Source: a bacterium (lineage in GTDB: Bacteria; Bacillota; Bacilli; Lactobacillales; Streptococcaceae). From it: a stretch of DNA of 64,000 bases. The DNA lies in assembly GCA_905221105.1 (NCBI GenBank), contig CAJNBW010000005.1, forward strand, positions 1-64,000, read 5' to 3'. The notes under the pieces were generated by a model that did no database searches, was not told the origin of the DNA, and worked only from the letters and a program-made list of their open reading frames with translations. The first letter of the stretch is position 1; each line of letters begins with the position of its first letter. This document shows positions 1 to 8,010 of the stretch, piece after piece. A program made the position numbers and the translations under genes.

Positions 1-411
1 CCAGGCGATAAGATTACAGGAACAATCACGGTAACTTACCCAGACGGTTCAAAAGATATCGTTCCAGTGGAAGTAACAGTTAGAGAGAAAGACAAAGACA
101 TCTACACGCCAGAGTACGACAAAGGAAACGGTAAACTAGAAACTAAGGTAGAAATACCAGTCACACCAGATACTAATGGAGGTTCTGGTCAAGATACACC
201 TGCACCAACAACTCCAATTCCAGATGCAGTTACTCCGAATGCAGATCAGGTAGATACTGAGACTACTATTGATAATGGAGCTAAATCAAATGATTCTCAA
301 AATGTATTGCCGAATACAGGAACAGAATCAAATGCTGCTCTTGCATCTCTAGGACTTCTTGGACTATTGAGTGGATTTGGACTTGTAGCTCGCAAGAAAA
401 AAGAAGACTAA
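1..411 (+). CDS. LPXTG-anchored surface protein, C-terminal part (5' end outside window)
   Basis: The reading frame is open from base 1, so this is the 3' end of a longer gene. The first ~30 residues (GTITVTYPDGSKDIVPVEVTV) look like the end of a Rib/alpha-type repeat domain. A Pro/Thr/Asp-rich wall-spanning linker follows, then a sorting signal: LPNTG, a Gly/Leu-rich hydrophobic stretch and a charged RKKKED tail. Sortase A should cleave between T and G of LPNTG and link the protein to peptidoglycan. Proteins of this type act in adhesion or immune interaction, but the functional N-terminal domains are not visible, so no specific role can be given. It is unrelated to the housekeeping genes downstream and is probably accessory. 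Confidence 0.9.
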   Translation, partial: PGDKITGTITVTYPDGSKDIVPVEVTVREKDKDIYTPEYDKGNGKLETKVEIPVTPDTNGGSGQDTPAPTTPIPDAVTPNADQVDTETTIDNGAKSNDSQNVLPNTGTESNAALASLGLLGLLSGFGLVARKKKED

Positions 412-424
412 AAATTTAGTCAAT

Positions 425-507
425 TAAACATTCATTCTTTTGTATTGTAAAGACAAACTAGATTGGTTCTGGGAATCGTGTTCGTCATAAAATACAAAGA
501 ATGTTTA
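425..507. repeat. interrupted inverted repeat downstream of the LPXTG gene
   Basis: TAAACATTC (425-433) and TTTGTATT (439-446) together are complementary to 491-507, with five extra bases in the left arm. The loop is about 44 bases and no T-run follows. It could be a weak transcription end or the remnant of a small mobile repeat. A short AT hairpin (GACTAAAAATTTAGTC, 406-421) overlaps the stop codon just before it. Confidence 0.5.
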
Positions 508-514
508 GAGAAAG

Positions 515-568
515 AAAGCGAACAATGCTAGGATTTTGTTAAAGGGAATTCTAAGTATTGTTCGCTTT
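515..568. repeat. perfect 12-bp inverted repeat upstream of hemW
   Basis: AAAGCGAACAAT (515-526) is exactly repeated in inverted form as ATTGTTCGCTTT (557-568), with a 30-base spacer. The right arm ends three bases before the extended -10 of hemW. Followed by TTTTG, it may act as a terminator for upstream transcription, or as an operator. Which of these is correct cannot be decided from sequence. Confidence 0.6.
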
Positions 569-570
569 TG

Positions 571-579
571 TGGTATAAT
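571..579 (+). promoter_or_regulatory. extended -10 promoter of hemW
   Basis: TGGTATAAT is a perfect extended -10; no good -35 lies 17 bases upstream. The expected transcription start (about 7 bases after the -10) falls on or next to the hemW ATG at 587, so the transcript may be leaderless. Confidence 0.75.
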
Positions 580-586
580 AATTACT

Positions 587-1717
587 ATGCAGAAGAAACC
601 AACGTCAGCCTATGTGCACATCCCATTTTGTACCCAGATTTGTTATTATTGCGACTTTTCAAAGGTCTTCATCAAGAATCAGCCAGTCGACAGCTATTTG
701 GAGCATCTGCTGGAAGAGTTTCGTTCTTATGATATTCAAAAGTTGCGAACCCTCTATATCGGTGGTGGGACACCGACAGCCTTGTCGGCTCCGCAACTGG
801 AGGTATTGCTGGATGGCTTGACTAAAAACTTGGACTTGTCAGTCTTGGAAGAGCTGACCATTGAAGCCAATCCGGGCGACTTGGATGCGGATAAGATAGC
901 TGTTTTGAAGAACTCGGCTGTCAACCGTGTTTCGCTAGGCGTGCAGACCTTTGATGACAAGATGCTGAAAAAGATTGGGCGCAGTCATTTGGAGAAGGAT
1001 ATTTATGAAAATATCGACCGTCTTAAATTAGCTGGTTTTGACAATATCTCCATCGATTTGATTTATGCGCTGCCTGGCCAGACTATGGAGCAAGTCAAGG
1101 AAAATGTGGCTAAAGCCATTGGATTGGATATTCCTCATATGAGTTTGTATAGCTTGATTTTAGAAAATCACACGGTCTTTATGAATCGGATGCGACGAGG
1201 GAAATTGCCTCTGCCTAAGGAGGAACTGGAAGCGGAGATGTTTGAGTATATCATCGCGGAGTTGGAGCGAGCTGGTTTTGAGCATTATGAGATTTCCAAT
1301 TTCTCCAAACCTGGTTTTGAAAGTCGCCACAATCTCATGTACTGGAATAATGCTGAATACTATGGTATCGGTGCTGGGGCATCTGGTTATGTCAATGCCA
1401 TTCGCTATAAAAACCATGGTCCCATTCGTCATTATCTTAGTGCGGTTGAGGAAGGCAATGCTCGTATCACAGAAGAACACCTGAGTCAAAAAGAGCAAAT
1501 GGAAGAAGAAATGTTCCTGGGGCTTCGCAAGAAATCAGGGGTCTCTATGGCGCGATTTGAGGAGAAATTTGGTCGGCCGTTTGAGGGGCTTTATGGAGAA
1601 ATTGTCAGAGACTTGGTGCAACAAGGTCTCATGCAAATAGACGGTGATCGCGTGCGCATGACAAAAAGAGGTCTCTTTTTGGGAGACACTGTAGCAGAAC
1701 GATTTATTTTGGAGTAG
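587..1717 (+). CDS. hemW: HemW-type radical SAM protein (annotated as oxygen-independent coproporphyrinogen oxidase)
   Basis: A 376-residue radical SAM enzyme. The iron-sulfur motif CTQICYYC (C15, C19, C22; CxxxCxxC) lies near the N-terminus, followed by the glycine-rich SAM site GGGTPTAL. The length and lack of an N-terminal extension fit HemW, the haem chaperone, better than true HemN; streptococci generally lack the rest of haem synthesis, so a chaperone or haem-binding role is likelier than CPO activity. The frame is open upstream to 536, but the ATG at 587 gives the family N-terminus (MQKKPTSAYVHIPFC) and sits right after the -10, so the longer version is rejected. No Shine-Dalgarno site precedes the start. 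The thioesterase gene follows after 4 bases. Confidence 0.9.
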   Translation: MQKKPTSAYVHIPFCTQICYYCDFSKVFIKNQPVDSYLEHLLEEFRSYDIQKLRTLYIGGGTPTALSAPQLEVLLDGLTKNLDLSVLEELTIEANPGDLDADKIAVLKNSAVNRVSLGVQTFDDKMLKKIGRSHLEKDIYENIDRLKLAGFDNISIDLIYALPGQTMEQVKENVAKAIGLDIPHMSLYSLILENHTVFMNRMRRGKLPLPKEELEAEMFEYIIAELERAGFEHYEISNFSKPGFESRHNLMYWNNAEYYGIGAGASGYVNAIRYKNHGPIRHYLSAVEEGNARITEEHLSQKEQMEEEMFLGLRKKSGVSMARFEEKFGRPFEGLYGEIVRDLVQQGLMQIDGDRVRMTKRGLFLGDTVAERFILE

Positions 1718-1721
1718 GATC

Positions 1722-2459
1722 ATGGGCTTAACTTATCAAATGAAAATGAAAATTCCTTTTGATATGGCTGATATGAACGGTCATATCAAACTTCCAGATG
1801 TAATTTTGCTGTCCCTGCAAGTTTCAGGGATGCAGTCGATTGAGTTAGGAGTTAGTGATAAGGCCATTTTGGAGGCCTATAATCTGGTCTGGATTATCAC
1901 CGAATACGATATTGAGGTGGCTCGTTTGCCTCGTTTTGCGGAAGAAATCACTATCGAAACCGAAGCCCTGAGCTACAATCGACTCTTTTGCTACCGTCGC
2001 TTTACCATTTATGATGAAGCGGGGCAGGAGCTTATCCAGATGACGGCGACCTTTGTTCTCATGGATCGAGATAGTCGAAAAGTCCATGCTGTCGAGCCTG
2101 AGATTGTGGCTCCTTACCAGTCTGATTTTGATAAAAAACTTATCCGTGGACCAAAGTATGAGTCCTTGGAAGAGCCAATCAGCAAGGATTACCATGTTCG
2201 TTTTTACGACTTGGATATGAATGGTCATGTCAATAACAGTAAATACTTGGATTGGATTTTTGAGGTCATGGGAGCGGATTTTTTGACCCAGTATATTCCC
2301 AAGAAAATCAACCTTAAGTATGTCAAGGAAGTGCGACCAGGTGGGGTGATTACATCGGCTGTTGAGCGGACTGAACTGGTAAGCAAGCATGAAATTACAA
2401 GTGACGGGGCTACCAATGCCCAAGCTATCATCACATGGCAAGAAATAAAAAAGGATTAA
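1722..2459 (+). CDS. acyl-ACP thioesterase (FatA/FatB family)
   Basis: A 245-residue protein with the double hot-dog fold layout of bacterial acyl-ACP thioesterases. The N-terminal half carries DMADMNGHIKLPDVI and the C-terminal half carries the matching YDLDMNGHVNNSKYLDW segment, where the conserved Asn/His region lies. The family releases fatty acids from acyl carrier protein in the cytoplasm, affecting chain length and lipid supply. It starts 4 bases after hemW with a GGAT site just upstream and is followed 9 bases later by the HAD phosphatase, so the genes are probably co-transcribed. Substrate chain length cannot be inferred. Confidence 0.88.
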   Translation: MGLTYQMKMKIPFDMADMNGHIKLPDVILLSLQVSGMQSIELGVSDKAILEAYNLVWIITEYDIEVARLPRFAEEITIETEALSYNRLFCYRRFTIYDEAGQELIQMTATFVLMDRDSRKVHAVEPEIVAPYQSDFDKKLIRGPKYESLEEPISKDYHVRFYDLDMNGHVNNSKYLDWIFEVMGADFLTQYIPKKINLKYVKEVRPGGVITSAVERTELVSKHEITSDGATNAQAIITWQEIKKD

Positions 2460-2468
2460 AGAGAAAGT

Positions 2469-3242
2469 ATGAAATATAAAGGCTATTTAATTGATTTAGA
2501 CGGAACAATTTATAAGGGGAAAGACCGAATTCCGGCAGGAGAGGCTTTTGTTCATGAATTGCAAAAGCGGGACATCCCCTATCTCTTTGTAACCAACAAT
2601 ACAACCCGCACTCCAGAGAGTGTTCAGGAGATGCTGGCTCAGAATTTTAATATCGATACGCCCCTATCGACTGTCTACACAGCGACTTTGGCAACTATCG
2701 ACTATATGAATGACTTGGGACTAGAAAAGACGGTCTATGTCATCGGAGAATCAGGGCTCAAGGAAGCAATCAAGGCGGCTGGATATGTCGAAGACAAGGA
2801 AAATCCTGCCTATGTGGTAGTAGGACTGGACTGGCAAGTCGACTATGAAAAATTTGCGACAGCAACTCTGGCTATCCAGAAGGGAGCTCACTTTATCGGA
2901 ACCAATCCTGACCTCAACATCCCGACGGAACGCGGTCTTTTGCCAGGTGCTGGTTCACTGATTACACTACTTGAAGTAGCGACACGAGTGAAGCCTGTTT
3001 ATATTGGAAAACCCAATGCCATCATCATGGATAAGGCAGTTGAGCACTTAGGCTTGGAACGTGAAGAGTTGATTATGGTCGGGGACAACTATTTAACTGA
3101 TATCCGAGCTGGGATTGACAATGGCATTCCAACGCTCTTGGTGACGACAGGTTTTACCAAGGCAGAAGAAGTGGCAGACCTGCCAATCGCACCGACTCAT
3201 GTGGTGTCTAGCCTTGCGGAGTGGAACTTTGATGAAAACTAA
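2469..3242 (+). CDS. HAD superfamily IIA phosphatase (NagD/YutF-like)
   Basis: A 257-residue cytoplasmic haloacid-dehalogenase phosphatase. Motif I is DLDGTIYKG near residue 9, motif II is the VTNNTTRTP region, and motif IV is [11 protein letters not shown] with the metal-binding aspartates. The large C2 cap with GTNPDLNIP is typical of the NagD/AraL group, which dephosphorylates sugar phosphates or nucleotides; the true substrate is unknown. The start has a GAGAAAG site just upstream. Its 3' end overlaps the next gene by 11 bases, indicating translational coupling. Confidence 0.9.
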   Translation: MKYKGYLIDLDGTIYKGKDRIPAGEAFVHELQKRDIPYLFVTNNTTRTPESVQEMLAQNFNIDTPLSTVYTATLATIDYMNDLGLEKTVYVIGESGLKEAIKAAGYVEDKENPAYVVVGLDWQVDYEKFATATLAIQKGAHFIGTNPDLNIPTERGLLPGAGSLITLLEVATRVKPVYIGKPNAIIMDKAVEHLGLEREELIMVGDNYLTDIRAGIDNGIPTLLVTTGFTKAEEVADLPIAPTHVVSSLAEWNFDEN

Positions 3243-3849
3243 ACTGACCTTTTGGGGCTCTATGCTCTTTCTCCTCTCCCTCTCAATCCTGCTGACCATT
3301 TATCTGGCTTGGATTGTTTATCCGCTGGAGATTAAGTGGTTAAGTTTGACGAATCGAGTCTATTTAAAACCAGAAACCATTCAGTACAACTTTCACATCT
3401 TGATGAATTACCTGACCAATCCTTTTAGTCAGGTCCTAGAGATGCCAGATTTTCGTTCGTCAGCAGCTGGTCTGCACCACTTTGCGGTGGTGAAGAATCT
3501 CTTTCACTTGGTACAGCTAGTTGCCCTAGTGACACTGCCAAGTTTCTATTTCTTTGTCAAAGGGATTGTGAAAAAGGGCTTTTTATCTCTATTTAGTAAA
3601 GGGCTTCTGGCTCTAGTGATCTTGCCTTTACTGATTGGACTTGGGGGAGTTTTGATTGGTTTTGACCAATTTTTTACTCTTTTCCATCAAATTCTCTTTG
3701 TGGGAGATGATACCTGGCTTTTTGATCCAGCCAAGGATCCAGTTATTCTGATTTTGCCAGAGACCTTCTTCCTGCATGCCTTCCTCCTCTTTTTCGCCCT
3801 CTATGAAAGCTTCTTTGGCTATCTTTATCTGAAAAGTCGTAGGAAATAA
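3232..3849 (+). CDS. TIGR01906 family integral membrane protein (DUF1461)
   Basis: A 205-residue membrane protein with an N-terminal hydrophobic segment (residues ~6-28), three further membrane segments in the second half, and a loop containing [10 protein letters not shown] and [13 protein letters not shown] between segments one and two. This matches the TIGR01906 family. The precise function in Streptococcus is not known to me. The start at 3232 is chosen over an open upstream extension because it overlaps the preceding stop in the usual coupled way and gives a clean membrane N-terminus. It ends the hemW unit. Confidence 0.85.
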   Translation: MKTKLTFWGSMLFLLSLSILLTIYLAWIVYPLEIKWLSLTNRVYLKPETIQYNFHILMNYLTNPFSQVLEMPDFRSSAAGLHHFAVVKNLFHLVQLVALVTLPSFYFFVKGIVKKGFLSLFSKGLLALVILPLLIGLGGVLIGFDQFFTLFHQILFVGDDTWLFDPAKDPVILILPETFFLHAFLLFFALYESFFGYLYLKSRRK

Positions 3850-3908
3850 TACTAAGATGTTCTTATTTTGAATAAATAAGTTAGGTATGTGATTTGAAAC
3901 TATCGTTA

Positions 3909-4015
3909 ATACTCAATGAAAATCAAAGAGCAAACTAGGAAACTAGCCGCAGGCTGTACTTGAGTACGGCAAGGAGACGTTGACGCGGTTTGAATTTGAT
4001 TTTCGAAGAGTATAA
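3909..4015 (-). repeat. BOX element (boxA-boxC type, no boxB)
   Basis: A ~107-bp element starting ATACTCAATGAAAATCAAAG and ending GATTTTCGAAGAGTAT, the reverse complement of the pneumococcal BOX repeat: boxC on the left, boxA on the right, no boxB. Near-identical copies lie at 13025-13130 and, with boxB inserts, 51414-51595. BOX elements are non-autonomous repeats of pneumococcus and its relatives. Together with the terminator and promoter that follow, this accounts for most of the 315-base gap between the DUF1461 gene and spxA. Confidence 0.92.
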
Positions 4016-4058
4016 GAGTGAATTAACTAAATTACAATTGCGTCCATCGTTCGCAAAC

Positions 4059-4090
4059 AGTCTATTTTTCTTGAAAAATAGGCTTTTTTT
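4059..4090 (+). terminator. Rho-independent terminator before spxA
   Basis: AGTCTATTTTTC, loop TT, GAAAAATAGGCT followed by a run of T: a long stem and U-tract. It ends transcription from the hemW unit and isolates spxA. Confidence 0.85.
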
Positions 4091-4101
4091 CTAAAAATCT
4101 C

Positions 4102-4130
4102 TAGTCAAGCGCTTTATTTTTTTGTATAAT
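4102..4130 (+). promoter_or_regulatory. spxA promoter
   Basis: TAGTCA (4102-4107), 17-base spacer, TATAAT (4125-4130). The -35 is weak but the -10 is consensus, about 35 bases ahead of the spxA ATG. Confidence 0.6.
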
Positions 4131-4164
4131 AGAAGTAGCAAAGTATAGATAAGAAGAGAAAAGC

Positions 4165-4566
4165 ATGATTACACTATTTCTATCACCGAGCTGTACTTCA
4201 TGTCGTAAGGCAAAGGCCTGGTTAGAAAAACATAAGGTGCCCTTTGAGGAGCATAATATTATGACCAGTCCCTTAACAAGAAAGGAATTGCAACACATTC
4301 TTTCCTTGACCGAAAATGGTACTGATGACATCATTTCAACTCGTTCAAAAATTTTTCAAAAATTAGATATTGATGTAGAAAGTATTCCGGTATCGGAATT
4401 GCTTCATTTGATTGAGCAGTACCCTAGTCTTTTGCGTCGTCCAATTATTATCGATGCCAAACGCATGCAAATCGGTTTTAATGAAGATGAGATTCGTGCT
4501 TTTCTCCCTCGTAGTTATCGTAAGCAAGAACTAAAAGAAGCAAGAATGAGAGCTGGTATTAGTTAA
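4165..4566 (+). CDS. spxA: Spx family redox-sensing transcription regulator
   Basis: A 133-residue ArsC/Spx-fold protein. The N-terminal CTSC motif (C10-x-x-C13, in [13 protein letters not shown]) is the thiol switch of Spx, and the C-terminal [20 protein letters not shown] segment is typical of streptococcal SpxA. Spx proteins bind the RNA polymerase alpha C-terminal domain and reprogram transcription under thiol and oxidative stress; in pneumococcus they also influence competence. It is preceded by its own terminator and promoter, has a GAAGAG site, and its last base overlaps the start of the UPF0223 gene. Streptococci usually carry two Spx paralogues; which one this is depends on synteny, and I favour spxA1. 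Confidence 0.92.
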   Translation: MITLFLSPSCTSCRKAKAWLEKHKVPFEEHNIMTSPLTRKELQHILSLTENGTDDIISTRSKIFQKLDIDVESIPVSELLHLIEQYPSLLRRPIIIDAKRMQIGFNEDEIRAFLPRSYRKQELKEARMRAGIS

Positions 4567-4844
4567 TGAACAAACAGTATAGTTACCCACTAGATTTGTC
4601 GTGGAGCACTGAAGAACTTGCTTCAGTGCTTTCTTTTTTTAATGATGTTGAAGCTGCCTATGAAGGCAAGGTAGAGGCTAAAAAGTTACTGGACTCCTAT
4701 AAGGGATTCAAATTGGTTGTGCCAAGCAAGAGTGAAGAGAAACGTTTGGGACGAGAATTTGAAACGGTGAGTGGCTATTCGCTTTACCGAGCGGTTCAGG
4801 CTGCCAAGGAAAAAGGGGAAGGGAAGATTTCTCTTGGAAAGTAA
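4566..4844 (+). CDS. UPF0223 family protein
   Basis: A 92-residue small soluble protein matching the UPF0223 (YktA-like) family: the [19 protein letters not shown] start and the central [17 protein letters not shown] segment are characteristic. Function is unknown. It starts on the last base of the spxA stop codon and overlaps the next gene by about 11 bases, so spxA, this gene and the inositol-monophosphatase-like gene are translationally coupled. Confidence 0.88.
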   Translation: MNKQYSYPLDLSWSTEELASVLSFFNDVEAAYEGKVEAKKLLDSYKGFKLVVPSKSEEKRLGREFETVSGYSLYRAVQAAKEKGEGKISLGK

Positions 4845-5607
4845 GTTTGAATTTGCCAAAGAACTTGTTAAGAAAGCGGGCCAGTACATCCTTGACCACA
4901 TGCAGGAAGATTTGCAGGTTACGACCAAAACCTCTCCGACAGACTTGGTGACCCGACTAGACAAGGAAGTTCAGGAGCTCTTGGTTAGTGAGATTTTGTC
5001 CCGTTATCCTGAGGATAAGATTTGTGCTGAGGAAGGCTGTTTGCGAGCTTCAGTTCAAGAGGGCAAGGTGTGGGTCATTGATCCCATTGATGGTACCAAT
5101 AATTTTGTAGCCCAGCAGGAAGATTTTGCTGTTATGATGGCTTATTTTGAAAATGGTCAGGGACAGTTTGGTCTGATTTATGATGTGGTCAAAGGGGATT
5201 GTTATCACGGTGGTGGTAAGTTTCCAGTCTGCCGAAATGATCAACCCCTAGCTCCCTTTAAAGCCAAACCACTTGGAGATTTTCTCATTGCAGGAAATAG
5301 TGGTATGCTGGAAACCAATGAATGGGGGCTGGCTGATTTGAGCCGAGCGGTTCTTGGTGTTCGTGTCTATGGCAGTGCGGCCATTAGTTTTGCCAAGATT
5401 TTGTCAGGGCGTTTGTTGACCTATGTCACCTATCTGCAACCATGGGATTATGCTGCAGCTAGTATTTTAGGGGAAAGTCTGGGCTATCGGGTGGTGACCC
5501 TTTCTGGCCAAGCTCTTGATTTTGAAACTAGACAGCCTGTCATGATGGTGCCTCTTGAGATGCAGGAGGAAATTCAGTCCTATATTTACGAAAGGAAAAG
5601 AACTTAA
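4834..5607 (+). CDS. inositol monophosphatase family protein
   Basis: A cytoplasmic Mg-dependent phosphatase of the IMPase/FBPase/CysQ fold. It shows AEEG (metal-binding Glu), DPIDGTNNF (motif DPxDGTxNF) and PWDYAAAS near the C-terminus, where the family usually has WDxAAG; the Gly is Ala here. Substrate may be an inositol or sugar phosphate or 3'-phosphoadenosine phosphate. The frame is open upstream to 4771, but that stretch reads the UPF0223 gene in another frame. I chose TTG at 4834, which has an AGGGAAG site 8 bases upstream and gives [16 protein letters not shown], a normal family N-terminus of 257 residues. Start confidence is moderate. Confidence 0.87.
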   Translation: MESKFEFAKELVKKAGQYILDHMQEDLQVTTKTSPTDLVTRLDKEVQELLVSEILSRYPEDKICAEEGCLRASVQEGKVWVIDPIDGTNNFVAQQEDFAVMMAYFENGQGQFGLIYDVVKGDCYHGGGKFPVCRNDQPLAPFKAKPLGDFLIAGNSGMLETNEWGLADLSRAVLGVRVYGSAAISFAKILSGRLLTYVTYLQPWDYAAASILGESLGYRVVTLSGQALDFETRQPVMMVPLEMQEEIQSYIYERKRT

Positions 5608-6912
5608 ATGCAATTTCCAGAAGGATTTGTTGAAAAATATGAAGAGATACTAGGAGATGAGGCAAGAGATTTTCTTGCCTCTTTTGAGGAGGAAGCGGTT
5701 TCGGCCTTTCGGGTTAATCCTTTAAAAGAAGCGCCCGTTTCCTTTCCTGATGCCATTCCTCAAACCCCTTGGGGCTACTATGGGAAGGTTTCAGGTAAAT
5801 CGCCTGAGCATGCTACTGGTTTGGTTTATTCGCAAGAGCCCGCTGCTCAAATGGTGGCTCAGGTAGCCCAACCCAGTCCTGGAATGAAGGTCTTGGATCT
5901 GGCCGCTGCACCGGGAGGCAAATCAACTCAGCTAGCAGCCTATCTAGCAGGAGAGGGTCTCCTTGTTTCCAACGAAATCTCAAGCAAACGGGCTAAGATT
6001 TTAGTCGAAAACATGGAGCGCTTTGGAGCGAAAAATGTCGTGGTGACCAACGAATCTGCTGACCGCTTGGCCAAGGTCTTTAAAGGCTATTTTGACTTAA
6101 TCGTTCTTGATGCCCCTTGCTCGGGTGAAGGAATGTTTCGTAAGCAACCAGATGCTATGGACTATTGGAGCCTTGAGTATCCGAGTCAATGTGCTAGTTT
6201 GCAAAGAGAAATTCTGGAGGAAGCGGTGACCATGTTAGCTGAAGGTGGTCGTCTGGTTTATTCGACCTGTACCTGGGCACCTGAGGAAAACGAAGAGATT
6301 GTTAATTGGCTACTGGAAGAGTATGATTTTGACTTGTTGCCAGTTGAGCATATCAATGGAATGGTAGCTGGTATTGACCTGCCAGAAACGGCTCGGATGT
6401 ATCCTCATCATTTTAAGGGAGAGGGGCAGTTTGTAGCCCATCTACAGTTTAAGGGTGAAAATCCAACCCCTAAATTTAAGGCAAGTAAGAGCAATCTCAG
6501 CCGAGAACAAGTTGCCTTGTGGCAGGAATTTGCCAAAAAACACCTAAAAATCAATCTACCGGGTATCTTGCAGACGTTTGGAGATCAGCTTTATCTCTTG
6601 CCAGAACTTTTGCCAGATTTAGGGAAGCTCAAGATTGCTCGCAATGGCCTGCATCTGGGTACCTTTAAGAAGAAACGCTTTGAACCCAGTTTTGCTCTTG
6701 GCCTAGCCTTGAAACCGAGTCAGGTTAAGCAGTCGGTTGAAATTGACCAAGAAGCGTTTGTAAAGTATGCCGCTGGAGAAACTGTTCAGCTGGCGGAAAG
6801 TCTGCCAAATGATTGGTACCAAGTTTTGGTTCAGGGCAACGGTTTGGGCTTTGCTAAGGTGACTGGAAATGTTTTGAAAAATTATTTTCCAAAAGGCCTC
6901 AGATTCAAGTGA
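5608..6912 (+). CDS. RsmF/NOL1-NOP2-Sun family RNA m5C methyltransferase
   Basis: A 434-residue SAM-dependent RNA cytosine-C5 methyltransferase. Motif I is LDLAAAPGGKSTQLAA, motif IV is DAPCSGEGMF with the PC cysteine, and motif VI is YSTCTWAPEENE with the TC catalytic cysteine. After the ~290-residue Rossmann core there is a C-terminal FAU/PUA-like RNA-binding extension, as in RsmF/YebU-type enzymes, which modify 16S rRNA. The exact target cytosine is not certain. It starts immediately after the preceding stop codon, so it belongs to the spxA unit. Confidence 0.9.
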   Translation: MQFPEGFVEKYEEILGDEARDFLASFEEEAVSAFRVNPLKEAPVSFPDAIPQTPWGYYGKVSGKSPEHATGLVYSQEPAAQMVAQVAQPSPGMKVLDLAAAPGGKSTQLAAYLAGEGLLVSNEISSKRAKILVENMERFGAKNVVVTNESADRLAKVFKGYFDLIVLDAPCSGEGMFRKQPDAMDYWSLEYPSQCASLQREILEEAVTMLAEGGRLVYSTCTWAPEENEEIVNWLLEEYDFDLLPVEHINGMVAGIDLPETARMYPHHFKGEGQFVAHLQFKGENPTPKFKASKSNLSREQVALWQEFAKKHLKINLPGILQTFGDQLYLLPELLPDLGKLKIARNGLHLGTFKKKRFEPSFALGLALKPSQVKQSVEIDQEAFVKYAAGETVQLAESLPNDWYQVLVQGNGLGFAKVTGNVLKNYFPKGLRFK

Positions 6913-6938
6913 AAATGCTAGTCAAAGTAGCTTGTCTA

Positions 6939-7131
6939 TGTTATAGTGGAAGTATGGATTTTTTTCAAATTGTCTTTCATTTTAAGTCAAATTGGTGGAG
7001 ACGGTAACTGAGTAAATTTCAAGTAAAACCAGGCTAAGAACTTCAGTTGACTCCCAATTTTAAAACGAAAAACATAAATAAATAGTTGAAAAAATTCACA
7101 CCATTCACCATTATTTTCAAGGAGAAAAACA
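6939..7131 (+). promoter_or_regulatory. extended -10 promoter and long leader of the pst operon
   Basis: TGTTATAGT (6939-6947) is an extended -10 with no clear -35. About 180 bases separate it from the pstS start, long for this genome. The leader contains a 7-bp inverted repeat AAATTGG (6989-6995) / CCAATTT (7054-7060). No Pho-box-like direct repeat was confidently recognised. No riboswitch family was recognised. Confidence 0.5.
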
Positions 7132-8010
7132 GTGAAAAAAAGGAAAAAACTCGCTCTATCCCTTGCGGCTCTTTTGCTGGCAGGTTCGTTGGCGGGATGT
7201 GCTAGCTGGATTGATCGTGGAGAATCCATGACAGCTGTTGGCTCAACGGCTCTTCAGCCCTTGGTAGAGGCAGCAGCAGATGAATTTGGCTCTCTGCACG
7301 TTGGAAAAACAGTCAACGTCCAAGGTGGAGGATCTGGTACAGGTCTGTCTCAGGTTCAGTCTGGAGCCGTTGATGTAGGAAATTCAGACGTATTTGCCGA
7401 GGAAAAAGACGGTATCAACGCCTCAGCCCTAGTGGACCACAAGGTTGCGGTAGCGGGCTTGGCGGTGATTGTGAACAAGGAAGTTGATGTTGAAAATCTA
7501 ACAACTGAACAACTCCGTAACATCTTCACAGGCCAAGTGACCAACTGGAAAGAGGTTGGAGGGAAAGACCTAGCCATTTCCATTATCAACCGCGCGGCAA
7601 GTTCTGGTTCACGTGCAACCTTTGATAGTGTTGTTATGGATGGCCAATCTGCCATTCAGAGTCAAGAACAGGATTCAAATGGGATGGTCAAAAACATTGT
7701 TTCCCAGACACCAGGAGCCATTTCTTACCTAGCTTTTGCCTATGTGGATGACTCAGTTAAACGCATGAAATTGAACGGCTATGAGCCAATTGCAGAAAAT
7801 GTAACAACCAATAACTGGCCTTTGTGGTCTTACGAACACATGTATACCCTAGGTCAGCCCAATGAATTGGTGGCAGAATTTCTCAACTTTGTCCTCTCAG
7901 ATGAAGCACAAAGCGGAATCGTTAAGGGAATGGGTTACATTTCTGTCAAGGAAATGAAGGTTGAAAAAGATGCTGTCGGAACGGTGACAGCACTAGAAGG
8001 GAGTCACTAA
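7132..8010 (+). CDS. pstS: phosphate ABC transporter substrate-binding lipoprotein PstS
   Basis: A 292-residue lipoprotein: KKRKK basic start, hydrophobic h-region and lipobox LAGC with Cys at residue 23. The mature part has the phosphate-binding signatures [12 protein letters not shown] and [20 protein letters not shown], and the GSRATFD loop. It captures inorganic phosphate outside the membrane and delivers it to PstCA. The start codon is GTG at 7132 with a GGAGAAAAA site. It begins a six-gene operon with phoU at the end. Streptococci of this group often have two pst systems; this is the one next to the spxA region (pst1 by synteny). Confidence 0.95.
   Translation: MKKRKKLALSLAALLLAGSLAGCASWIDRGESMTAVGSTALQPLVEAAADEFGSLHVGKTVNVQGGGSGTGLSQVQSGAVDVGNSDVFAEEKDGINASALVDHKVAVAGLAVIVNKEVDVENLTTEQLRNIFTGQVTNWKEVGGKDLAISIINRAASSGSRATFDSVVMDGQSAIQSQEQDSNGMVKNIVSQTPGAISYLAFAYVDDSVKRMKLNGYEPIAENVTTNNWPLWSYEHMYTLGQPNELVAEFLNFVLSDEAQSGIVKGMGYISVKEMKVEKDAVGTVTALEGSH

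Noticed and set aside
4771..4833. N-terminal extension of the inositol-monophosphatase-like protein
   Set aside because: It reads the UPF0223 coding region in another frame; the TTG at 4834 with AGGGAAG fits better.
6954..7007. 17-codon open frame in the pst leader
   Set aside because: The possible ribosome site is only one or two bases from the ATG, and no conserved peptide is recognised.
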